A stretch of DNA of 64,000 bases from positions 248,001 through 312,000 of the forward strand of contig JAEQBH010001151.1 of NCBI GenBank assembly GCA_016808115.1, read 5' to 3'. Below, piece by piece: positions 23,595-34,400 of the stretch; the first letter of the stretch is position 1; every line of letters starts with the position of its first letter. Origin of the DNA: Tetrastigma voinierianum. Lineage: Eukaryota > Streptophyta > Magnoliopsida > Vitales > Vitaceae. A program made the translations under genes and the position numbers. The notes below the pieces were generated by a model, which was given only the letters and a program-made list of their open reading frames with translations, did not search any database and was not told the DNA's origin.

Positions 23595-25052
23595 TGATTA
23601 ATTGCCCAGTCTTTATTTTGAACCACATTTAGGGTGGGTTTGAGTGCTTTGTGTCTGCTAATCATAATAGTCGTGATTGACACGTGTAGGTCCACTAGTC
23701 TTAATGATTGTGTTCGAGGCATTTGTGAGTAGTTTTTGCGAGGTTTCATGGCTTTATCCTACCATATCAAGTTAAGCATATCGAAGTTGAGCTGATTTAT
23801 ACCAAGTTCGTATGATTTATATTCGATTACATCGTAGGAATAAAAGGTGAAGATAAAACAAGGCTGGATGCGAACTGGAACATGCGGGATCACAGTAGGA
23901 GAAGGCAGGAAATTTCGCTGGGAATAGCGAAATTTTAAATGTAATAGTGAAATTTTTATTTAGAATAGCGAAATTTTATACTCAATAGTGCAATTCTCTG
24001 CATAGCGAGATTTAAGCTTGCATAGTGAAATTTTAAGCTATGTAGTGCGTTTTCACTACGTAGCGAGGGAATTTCATTTATCTTTGGCGAGTGGCTACAT
24101 GGCGGAATTTTTCTTTACGTAGCGAAATTACCTGTGATATGAGCTTCACCCAGCTACATTTTGAGTCTGAATGACCTAGTTTTGAAGTTAATTCATTTCT
24201 ACCCTCACTGTAATCATTCTATTTAGGATAGTTTGGTATTTTCACCTTTTTGTAAGGCTATATAAGCCATGTTATGAACAATTTGTAACCCTAACTCGTG
24301 ACCATTTTCCATTACGAATTTGTTTCGGCCCTCATTTGTTCTCTTCTCTCTCCTCTTTCTCTCATTTTCTTGGCAACCAAACACACCCTTTGAGGATGAC
24401 AACTCAAAGGATGTTTGGCTAAAGCCTTTAAACCTTGAAGAGGAGGGTTGCTAGGTAGGTGGATGAGGTTTGCAGGTGTTCCTTTGTTTTCCCACGAAAG
24501 CGAGATAATGGGTATTTATGTTTTGAGCTTTTTCAAAACTAGGTTTCAAAAGCTATTTGATGTACTTTCTTTGGTCAATACTTGGCAAGCACAGGGTTCA
24601 GTGTATTCTTAATATTAGATCTGCGACATCCATTGGATTGTCATTTATGAGCCATCGGGGTAGGTTAAATGCTAGATTTCAAGCTGCGAGGAACGGTTAA
24701 TGCTCATTAAATGCATGGTTGAGAAAGATGCAGGGTTGGTTTTAAAAGTTAAATAGATCAGGTTTGGCAAATGACTATAGGTCATTTGCCGCATCTGAAA
24801 TAACTTGAGGACACCTTACAACCACATCATACCAAGTAGTGAAACTAGTCTTTGCTTTTACAATTTATTTGAGTACCTTCGAGTTAACATAGTAATGACA
24901 ACCACACTTTTATACAAATCCGAGAAATCGAACAAAAGCCTCACCATTTTGAATCATTATACCAGCAATGGCTATCTTTGTAGTAGTTTTCTTATGTGAT
25001 AGGAGAATTTAGGTATAAATTTTGTCAGGTTTTTCTATTGTGGCATGAATCA
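23595..25052 (+). repeat. Element C 3' LTR
   Basis: About 1458 bases ending gcatgaatca, followed by duplication atgat. Compared with the 5' LTR it has more copies of the short motif atagcgaaattt at 23925-24130, and many small differences suggest a long time since insertion. Confidence 0.88.
24259..24266 (+). promoter_or_regulatory. TATA box of C 3' LTR
   Basis: tatataag in the same context as in the 5' LTR (13723). Confidence 0.6.
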
Positions 25053-25057
25053 ATGAT

Positions 25058-26235
25058 GGCTAGCGAGGAGGTAGGATGGATTACATATGGGATTACTTAT
25101 TGAACGGGACATTACTAAGCAATCCGAAGGAGGCATCTAAACTAAGAGCAAGGTCAGCTAGATTCACTCTTTTGCGGGGGACCCAGCACTGCCGTGAGGT
25201 TCTGCGCCTCACCGAATGCGTAAGAAAGGAAGATTGACTACGTGCCAGGAGACACGAAGGCATGCGTAAAACCATATCGGCTCGGACCTTGGCGGGGAAA
25301 ACCACGGGGCAAAGGTATTATTGGCCTGATGCTTTCAGACTCACGAATTGGTCGAGAAAATCTGAAAATACATCCGAGAGCATGCGAAGATCTCACTCCC
25401 ATCAGGCACGACCTTGATCATAAGCCACTGACCTTGATCATAAGCCCCTGGCCTTTTCAGTAGTGGGGTTTAGACATATTAGAATTTGCAGTTGGGGAGG
25501 GGCCGATCAGATTCATCATTGTAGGGTGGATTAACCGCCCGAGTGGGCGGTAGAGCCATTAACAACAATCCGCCGTAGTGCGTAACTTCATTTAGAGTTC
25601 CATAATATGCAGGTTCGAAATCCCAAAAGCATTGTTATCTGATAATGGAAAGCAGTTCGATAACCTAAAATTCAAAAACTTTCTTGAGCTCGGAATCAAA
25701 TTACTATTAGGTCGGCTCATCGTAGTCAATGAATGACGAAGTCCTTATAAGGACTCTCGAGGCGGCATTGAAGACTAAGGCAGGAAACTGGGAAAATGGG
25801 TGGGAATACCTCCCAGTACTATGGGCGTGCGGGGAACTATGAAACTCTGTTTGCGCCTTAGCATTTGGCAAGGCTGTATTCTGTCGAGGTCAGCTCAAGT
25901 CACCTAGGGTCGAGTTTGCAAATGCCGAGCACAATGAGGAGTCTCTCCGCTTAAACCTTGATCTCTTGAGGAGAAGCGAAAGTAGGCTCTGAAACGCGCC
26001 GAGGACTACCAACGAAAAACAGCAAGGTACTATGATCGAAAGGTCAGGCCTAATAGTTTTAAGCCCGACAACTTAGTGCTCAAAAACCTCCTGCCAGCGA
26101 GGAAAGACCCCACTCACGGGAAACTGGGACCCAACTAAGAGGGACCCTATATCGTATCACGGATAATTCGACTTGGCAACTATGAGCTTCAAACGGAAGA
26201 GGGAAAGACCTTGTATCACTTCTAGAATGCCAAGC
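25058..26235 (+). pseudogene. Element A integrase (downstream of the C insertion)
   Basis: Resumes A after C: LLNGTLLSNPKEASKLRARSARF (about 25095-25160) aligns with B 41780-41850. Then come the zinc-binding region, a core with WGLDILE near 25463-25485, ENGKQFDNLKF near 25645-25670, and a tail RPNSFKPDNLVLKNLLPARKDPTHGKLGPN.EGPYIV near 26050-26150 followed by YELQTEEGKTLYH. Order and wording match Tat integrases. Many stops and small shifts. Confidence 0.8.
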
Positions 26236-27250
26236 ACCTCAAGAGGTTTTACCCATAAATCTCAGATTGTATCTATTGATAAAGCGCAGCAGTTATACTT
26301 TCGTTCAAATAACGGTTTCTGTGTTTATTTTCGTCTTACCTGCTACCCCTATAATCTAAAAAAAAAAAAAAAAATAAGCCCGGGGACTTGAAATGTCAAA
26401 GAGATTAGCAGTTCAGGTTTTGACATCAGTGCACACAACATAAAGCATCAAACAAGTATATGAATCTCCGAAACTTGAACTTTATTTCCAAAAGTTACAA
26501 TTATTCCAACAAATTACAATTAGTGAACCAATCCCCTATAGCCACTCAAGACAGTTATTCCAGAAAATTACAGTTAACGAACCAATCCCCTACAGCCACT
26601 CAAGGCAAAAACAACAAGAAAAGAGAAAAGGGGGGAGAATAAGAGAAATTAGAGAAGGAGAGATAAAACGGAAGAAAATGGAGAAAGCGGGACTTAAAAC
26701 ATCCTCGCTAAACACACCGCCTTCTCCAAGCGTGACCCTTGGCCCAACTCCATCAAATGGCAAGAGTAGGAAACCATGTAACTCCATCGAATTACAGGAC
26801 TAGGAAACCGTGCAACTCCAACAAATGGCAGAATAGTAAAACCAAACATCTACCTAAGACCACCGATAAGACTTTGCGCTGTGGCGATCGTCACCTAAAG
26901 CTTCATGGTAATCGAGTTCTTTCATGAACAAGGGCCAGAAGGGAAGCAAACGATAAGCAGGTAAAGGACTCCCCTGAAGAAAGGCCACTATTTATAAAGG
27001 AGCATGGAAAAATCTCCACGCCTCAGTCGTTGCATGTTCCACTCATACCAAGACTAATTGCACACTTTCCTAAGGGAAAGAAGACAAAGGGGCCAAGCGA
27101 AAGAAGACGAACGGGCCAAGGGAAAGAAGACGAAGGGGATATGTAGCTCTAATTCATAAGGAAGCATGGAAAAACCTCATCAATGCCTTATGGAATCGTT
27201 TAGTCTGTCCTAACTCCCCATAACCTCACACTAAACCTCGAAACGCGGCA
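26236..27250 (+). other. Post-pol spacer of A
   Basis: No gene. It contains an A16-type tract near 26359-26374, a two-copy direct repeat of about 60 bases sharing gaaccaatcccctaYagccactcaag (about 26524-26607), and a three-copy repeat of roughly 25 bases (ggaaagaagacgaaggggcc type) at about 27068-27140. Confidence 0.55.
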
Positions 27251-27284
27251 AAGGAAGACTCCGTGAAAGAGCCACGAGCTCGGG

Positions 27285-27945
27285 CCCCAATAAGAGCCCA
27301 ATAGCTCAGTTTGTTAAGAGCCACGTAGCTCAGTTCAATGAGAGCCTAGTAGCTCAATTCGTTAAGAGCCAGGTAGCTCAATTCAATAAGAGCCCAGTAG
27401 CTCAGTTTGTTAAGAGCCACGTAGCTCAGTTCGACAAGAGCCACGTAGCTCAATTCAATAAGAGCCTAGTAGCTTAGTTTGTTAAGAGCCATGTAGCTCA
27501 GTTCAATAAGAGCCCAATAACTCAATTTGTTAAGAGCCAAGTAGCTCAGTTCAATGAGAGCCTAGTAGCTCAGTTCGTTAAGAGCCACGTAGCTTAGTTC
27601 AATAAGAGCCCAGTAGCTCAGTTGATAAGAGCCATGTAGCTCAGTTCATTAAGAGCCATGTAGCTCAATTCAATAAGAGCCCAAAGAGCTCGCTTTTTGT
27701 TAAGAGTCAATGAAGCTCTCGCCCAATGAGAGCCTAGTATCTCGCCTCGTTAAGAGCCACGAGCCGCCTCAATAAGAGCCTAGTAGCTTAGCTCGTTAAG
27801 ATCCACGTAGCCTCGGGCCTCGTCAAGAGCCACACATAGCTCGGCTTCAATAAGAGCCCAAAGATTCGATTTCTGTTATGGTTAATGTAGCTCAGCTTCA
27901 ATAAGAGCCTAGTAGCTCGCTTTCTCTAAACGTTAAGCGCACTAC
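27285..27945 (+). repeat. Tandem array of about 24-bp units in element A
   Basis: Units of the form agagccacgtagctcagttcaata repeat some 25 or more times and degrade toward the right end. Two subtypes largely alternate (…ccacgtagctcagttcaata and …cccagtagctcagtttgtta), giving a dimeric period near 48-50 bases. It lies between pol and the antisense frame, the same place as B's array (43850-44520). Confidence 0.85.
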
Positions 27946-28256
27946 GCCTTAGTTATTAAAGGAGCTTGAACAGGCTCTAAGCCTCAAGTAGCCTCGTGTT
28001 ATAAAATAAGATGGTAAAGAAGACGGAAGATCCAAAGGGTATAAAGGCAAATATCCGTAGATCAACAAAATCGTGGTCAAGATTACAAAATCCAAGGCCA
28101 GGAGCCCTGCCAGCGTATCGCGTAAACTACAGTGGAAAAGCCTAAATGTCCGGGCGTAGGACTCGAGTTTTCTACAATTCGAACCTCCAAACCATGTAAG
28201 TTAGAAGGTGAAGTCCCAACGATCGAGGTAGGTGAGCCGGCCTCTACAGGAGCCTT

Positions 28257-30600
28257 AATCTAAGGTTCACCAAGGAGAGGAATAGAGCTGGGGGCATCTG
28301 AAAGCACCAAGAGGTCCGCTTCGTCATCAGAGTCAGATTCTTCCTCCTCCTCCTCCTCAGCAGGAACTTGAAAATTGAAGTCCAAACCCGGGAAAACCTT
28401 AGCCGCCTTGCGCTGAAAAGCAAGCCACCCGGAGGCGAACAAGGTACAGGTCTCGTTTCTCAGCTCTGCAATCACCCCTTCCTTCTGACTGACCAAGGCC
28501 TTCTGCCTCTAAAGATCTCAATGAAGCCCATGGAATTCCCCTCGCCAGCACTCCACCTGAGCTCCTACCTTAGAAGCCTCGGGTCGACCTGCCACTATCG
28601 TGGTTTTGATGCAGCCTCGTCCCAGCCACCAGAGCCCTCCCCACCTCGTCCCTCGTCATCTACAGCCCCATCCTGCACCACTTGTAGCTCGTCCCCGGCC
28701 ACCGCAGCCTAGTCCTGACCGCCCGCAGCCTCATCTCTAAGAATCCCTCAAATTTACTGAGCCTCTCTCTTTATCTTCAGATCGTGCTTTCGTGGTCGTG
28801 GTGTGCTTTAGGTCGGATTTCTACTTCACGGCATCCTTGACAAAGCTCTACATCCAAGCTCTCAAAGGCCTAATCTTCTGAGGTCGTGGAGGCAACCTCG
28901 GGCTTTATTCGCTCACCGCCCCTAAAGAGCTCCTCGATAAAACCGCCCTCTCGCTGTGCTTGCACGTAGCCATTCAGAGAAACGAGATAAAATTAATGGA
29001 TAGTTTGAAACAATGATGGAATGAACAAATAAAGGCGTCTGGACATACGGTGACCGCTCCTTCCTCAACGACATGGCATCCGCCTTCTTGAGGTTAGAGT
29101 CCCGTAGGATGGACGATACAACCCCGACAGCGAGCTTCGTGTTAGTAAGCAGCGAGTTCTCATCCCCCTTAGTTTAAAAGCAATCCCTTCCCTCATCCTT
29201 CGGTGTCGTAGGAGGGAGCTTGGCGTTTTGCGCTAAGGGACTGCAAACAGAAATGGGCAGAACTTCCAGAGGAGGCTCTGCGGTCCTCCCTAAAGGATTT
29301 TTAACTACCGCACACGGATAGAGGATCTGGACCACACCCGACACCTCTAACATGGAAGGAGGCGCTTGACTCGCCGGACTTAGTTAGATTTAATTCGCCT
29401 CGTAGTCAACGGGCGTGAGAAGATGCTCCTAACTCGATATTCCGACCGCGAGGTCGCTCTCAAGGGAGCCCGAATCTCTGCCCCTTAATCGCTCTTTTCT
29501 TCGTCAATGACTCAACTGGGGCTTGAAGCTCTTCCCGAGTGGGTTTCACGACAGAAGGCCCCTCCCGAGAAGGTTTCATAACAGAGGGCAAAGAGGGCCT
29601 CAAAGCAGGGGGTCGAGAGGGGTTCACACCAGAAGGCCCGGGAATATCTGATCTAATCAGCTCAGAGTACACCCGTGGGAGACACTTGACCAACTGCCTC
29701 TTCACCTCCTTATCCGCGGAACTAAGTTCGGGACGGATACCTGAAGGCAACACAACCAAAGTAAAGTTGAGAACGCATCATAACCTTTAAAAGCTAACCC
29801 CAACTAGCAATGCACTTAAACTCACGTTAGTATCACAAATCCATAATCGCTTCGAATGCCAAGTATATCCTCCCTGGGCCACAGGTCAGACTCTAATCGT
29901 GACCCCGATAAATAAAAACGCCTCCTTCCAATGTTTATGGAAGATGGAAGATCGTAAATGATCGCCTCAAGACTAGTCCGCTTGGAAATATACAAATCCC
30001 TCTCGCGGTCCTCTTCACACTAAAGAATTCCAACAACAGTTTATGTCAGAACCCCAGGCCCTCGTCTCCAAAAACGACTAGGAAGGTCGACCAAAACACC
30101 CGTAAATCGGGAGAAAGTCGACTCGCAACGCCGGGGCGTCAGAAGACATTCTTGATAAAGGGGTGCAGAGGAAAGCGGAGACCATTCTCAAAGGTCGCTT
30201 CAAAGAAGCAGACCATCTTGGGAACTTGGACAATGTAGGAAGTGAGAAGAGCACCAAACTTAAACGCCAAGAGGGGGTCTATAGTGGGTAACAAAGGATT
30301 TTTCATAAAGGGGGTTCGACCACTCAGACTCCACGACGCCGACATACTTCACTAGAGCCTTCTAAATATTCAACCACTGGGTGGTACCTTAATTCACTAA
30401 TCTTCCCCTCGGGCTTTGCCGCACAGTGGATGGATGATGTTTCGAGGGGCACTATCGACCACGATGGCAAGACTATCAGATCCACCGTCGGTCCGTCCTG
30501 ACTCAGACTCCTCAGCGGGCTTTCCACCTATGCGCAAACCAGAAAAACGATTAGGCCCAAAGGAAGTGCTCATGATTGGGCAAGTATAAGGGAGGTCGAA
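28257..30600 (-). pseudogene. Antisense frame of element A (gypsy-type transposon protein family)
   Basis: Reading leftwards from about 30600: MSTSFGPNRFSGL, then (another frame) GKISELRYHPVVEYLEG, then PFMKNPLLP and FENGLRFPLHPFIKNVF (30139-30190), a decayed middle, KEVKRQLVKCLPRVYSELIRSDIPGP at 29640-29710, and at 28260-28496 GVIAELRNETCTLFASGWLAFQRKAAKVFPGLDFNFQVP followed by an acidic run. These parts have counterparts in the same order in B. FPLHPF and the following blocks resemble the 'putative gypsy-type transposon' (Transposase_28) family that sits antisense in some plant Tat elements. Function is unknown. Frames shift several times, and whether introns were present cannot be told. 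Confidence 0.65.
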
Positions 30601-31190
30601 CGAATGATAAAGAGGCGGAATCCCAACCAAACACGCCCTAATAACCCTAAAGTCAGAACAATAACTTCCCACGGCTAAAATGTGCTCGATAGAATTCCAG
30701 CCAAAAAAGTGAGAAAGAGGAGACAAACAATGATCACAACTTAAAAAACAACCTAAGTGGGACCAAAAGCATCGAATTTTACTCCGGGACCCACGAAATC
30801 CAGAACAAGAAATGGTAAACAAGAGAAGAAGAAGAAAGACGTACCAAACTAGGGAAGAGAACAAAAGAGACGACCCTAAGCGAGATAGAACGACATAAAC
30901 CACCAAAAGTAGTCTCTTGAAAGATGATCGAGAAGTTTCGAGAGAAAGAAAAACTGAGACCACGAGAAAGAGGTTTGAAGAACAGGGAATACTTCGCTCA
31001 GCTAGCCGTGGTGTGCTTCTAAAACACCGGGAAACGCATCGAAATGGGCATGAAAATCCGCAGTGCCATCATCATCACGTGCACGTTTCGACGACGACAA
31101 AGCCCTAATAAGCCATCCTTGATTAGCCACGTGGAATCCACACCCGATCCAAGAAACGATTCAGCCCTTGCTAAAGCTTGCTTTGGCAAA

Positions 31191-31205
31191 GAGCTGGGGG
31201 GCAAC
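31191..31205 (+). other. Polypurine tract of A
   Basis: gagctggggggcaac lies directly before the 3' LTR start tgatgatgcc; it would prime plus-strand synthesis. Confidence 0.6.
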
Positions 31206-33245
31206 TGATGATGCCTAAAAAATATGCGTATGGGCCCCGAATGCAGACCTAAGTGATAAACCATCAACAAGGATTAAGGTGGGGTTAGGAGATAGGCTTG
31301 GAAGCGAGCCCAACTTGAGAGCTCGACCCATGACGACATCTCGATCACTTCTAAGGCGCGAGCCCCGGTTGGGAACTAAGCCCGCCCCATCGGATAAATA
31401 GGTAACATGGACGGTCCACTATCCACCAAACAAGATGTATATCATCAGAAGTACCCAATCTCTCTTATGATCCGTCACATCATTAAGGGAGGAAGGATCT
31501 CTCACGATCACGGCTCCCTAATTATCCTTTAATATTCAGTTGATGATAAGGAAAGAGGGATTCCCTACCCAATTGGGAAACAACCATATCGCTGCCTAAC
31601 AAGGAAGGTTATCGTGATCTCCATTGATAAATATTGTGAAACTCCACCGAAGAGAAAATAGAGGAAAAATAAAAAGAAAACAAAAACCCTAACAGTCTGA
31701 TATCTCTATTTTTCTTCTCGAAGGAAACTGACTTAACCATTGGAGAGACGACCGATGTCACGCCCCGATTCCGGGTCCGACCCGATTGGCGAGCCTCCAC
31801 CGGCTGGAAAAAGTAAACCATATACTGAGACTCTTCATTTATTTTTATTTTTTTTATACAAACAATATTTTTTCGTGAGCTTAACTTATAAATTGTGGGT
31901 ATACAAATAATTTTTGTAATAACCAAAAGTCATTCACATATACAAAGAGTTACCTAATCGAGTGGTATCCATTAAAATCTCTACACATATGCTAAGTCCC
32001 ACTACTTATACAATTACTTATACATGTACATATCTAATACAAACATCGAGATTGGTGGAAAAGTGTCAGGAGCACCTATCTCTCGAGACGGCCCATACCG
32101 CCGGTGGGAATGTCCTCGTCCTCTTTATCTCCTCTTCAATACCTACACCTGATTGAACAATCTCGTGCTAAGCTTTACGCTTTAGTGGGAACATATAGAC
32201 AAGTAACGCACTAATAACAATAATCGCGTCACTATCTTTTTTTACATTTACTTATGCATATAACGAAGCCTATTCTTATGTGACTTAACTCCATCTCATT
32301 ATACATGTAGATTTTATTCTTTCGATTCCTTATCATTATCTTTGCCTATATTACTTTCCTGTGTCATGTATTTTACTGGCTGTAACTCATATCTACTACA
32401 TGTATGATAGATCAAATCATATTCAAAGTAAACTTATACGTATACAATGGCAATTCAGAACAAATCAAATCATATCAATTTCATACAGGTTCAAATCAGA
32501 CTAATACCAATACATATTAGACTCTTTATCACTATCACGACCGAAGCCATTAATCAACTCCCTTTAGAAATTATACTGATCCCCAGATGCCCGTTAAATC
32601 CTTTTAGTTTTGCTTTATTAATTTTCATTTTCAAAGTGTCGCGAATTCGAACTCTACTGACCCGATCATGATCCAAGATGGAGCCCTATGATTCGACGCT
32701 TTCAATCAAAAAAACATTTATTTGGGCCTTATTAAATTTTTCTTTTCAAAAGTGTCGCACTAATCCTCGGGATTGACCTGGCCATGATCCAAGCTCGAGC
32801 CCTCCTATTACTCGACATTTTCTCTAATTATCTTTCCAAAACATTTGCTTATGTTATTCTATTTCGTACCTTTTAATTAATCGAAAGTACTTCTTTTCGC
32901 AATCCTACGACCATTTACAAATTCAAAAGACCCATAACATTCACTTAATAACATGCATTTACTAAATAATGCCATTTATCCACATAAACTCATGTTATTA
33001 ATTTTCGCATGCTTTCTATTTTTTTACACATCATTTATATTGTCACAACATGCATTTTCAATGCAATAATCCAATTCCACAATCCAATTTATGAGATTTA
33101 AGCATACACATAAAAATCCCATTTACACTGGGCCATTGCTGGTTATTTCACTTCACTAATTAATTCACATTTGACCGATTTGCTTAATGAATCCCTACTT
33201 TATTATCATTCCTAAGAATGTGCCTACACATTTTACACCGGTCTC

Positions 33246-33830
33246 CCATCATGACTTCGACGTCGCTTTGGTGCACCCCGACATGTGGTATTACTTATTC
33301 GGTTCTCCCATCATGACGATGTCGTTGCGCACCGACATGTGGTATTAATTATTCTGGCTTCCCATCATGCCTGATGTCAGTTGGTGCATCCCTTTACACG
33401 TGGTAACAATTATTCGTCTCCCATCATGCCGATGCCGCTTCGCGCATCCCACACGCTGGTATCAATTATTCTGGCCTCCCATCATGACGACAAAGGTTTG
33501 GTGCACCTCGACACATGGTATTACTTATTCGCTCTCCCATCATGTCGATAGCCGCTTGGTGCATCCCTTGACATGTGGTATCAATTATTGCCCCCATCAT
33601 GATCGATGTCGCTTTGGTGCACCTTCGACACTTGGTATTACTTATTCGGTTCCCATCACGGATCGCTTGGTATCCCGACACCGGGTATCAATTAAATGTC
33701 ATACGCCATCATGACGGATCCGGGCTTGGTGAATCCGCCAAGTGGGACATTTCTTCAATGCCATACGCCATCACGACGATGCCGACGTGCATCCCGCCAA
33801 GTGGGACATTGATACTCGGGGAGTGCCTTT
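33246..33830 (+). repeat. Minisatellite of about 58-bp units inside G
   Basis: Roughly ten copies of a unit with cccatcatgacgatgtcgct, a ttggtgcacccc block, and gacatgtggtattacttatt. The last copies change to a cgccaagtgggacatt variant. Confidence 0.8.
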
Positions 33831-33879
33831 GTGATCGATGTCGCTTCTGCGCATCCCGTCAGGCGATTCATTCTTCATA

Positions 33880-34400
33880 TCATTCAATTCACATTTACGA
33901 TGGATTGCTTAATGAATCCCGCCTTTATTATTATTCACTCATCTCGCCTTCGAATATCACATTTCGATTTCATATTCACTCGCATTCACATTTATATGAT
34001 GATTCCGCTTGACGAATCTCCGGTCCTTATTATCATTCACATTCATTCGCTTTCAAATATCACATTTCAATTCTATATTCACTCTTCAGATATCTTTCAA
34101 AGATATACTCAATCACACTCATTCATGTGATCATTTATATATACTCATTCTTACGTCACCACGTATACTTATCTCATAATATTCACGTATACTCCATTCA
34201 TGTATACTCATTCATAAATTCATTTACGTATACTTATTCACGTATACTCATTCATACACTCATTCACATATTCATTCATGTATATACTCATTCATGTATA
34301 CTCATTCATAAATTCATTTTACGATACTTATTCACGATACTCATTCATACACTCATTCACATATTCATTCATGTATACTATTCATGTATACCCTATCATT
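33880..34400 (+). repeat. attcatgtatactc-type short repeat in G
   Basis: Reiterated attcatgtatactcattcat and attcacgtatact words, plus two copies of a longer segment at about 34200-34300 and 34285-34385. Simple-sequence origin. Confidence 0.7.

Larger units (their letters stand above)
13164..25052 (+). mobile_element. Element C: Athila-like Ty3/gypsy element nested in A
   Basis: 11,889 bases from TG (13164) to CA (25052) with the 5-bp duplication atgat at 13159-13163 and 25053-25057. LTRs of about 1.42 and 1.46 kb flank a primer-binding site tggcgccgttgc, Athila-type gag with a VTLRSGK linker, protease, reverse transcriptase, RNase H and integrase, a long post-pol region, and two polypurine tracts. 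It splits A between its second RNase H and integrase; B is uninterrupted at that point. All frames are damaged. Confidence 0.9.

Noticed and set aside
27285..27945. CRISPR-like regular repeats
   Set aside because: Units are contiguous without spacers and lie inside a plant retrotransposon.
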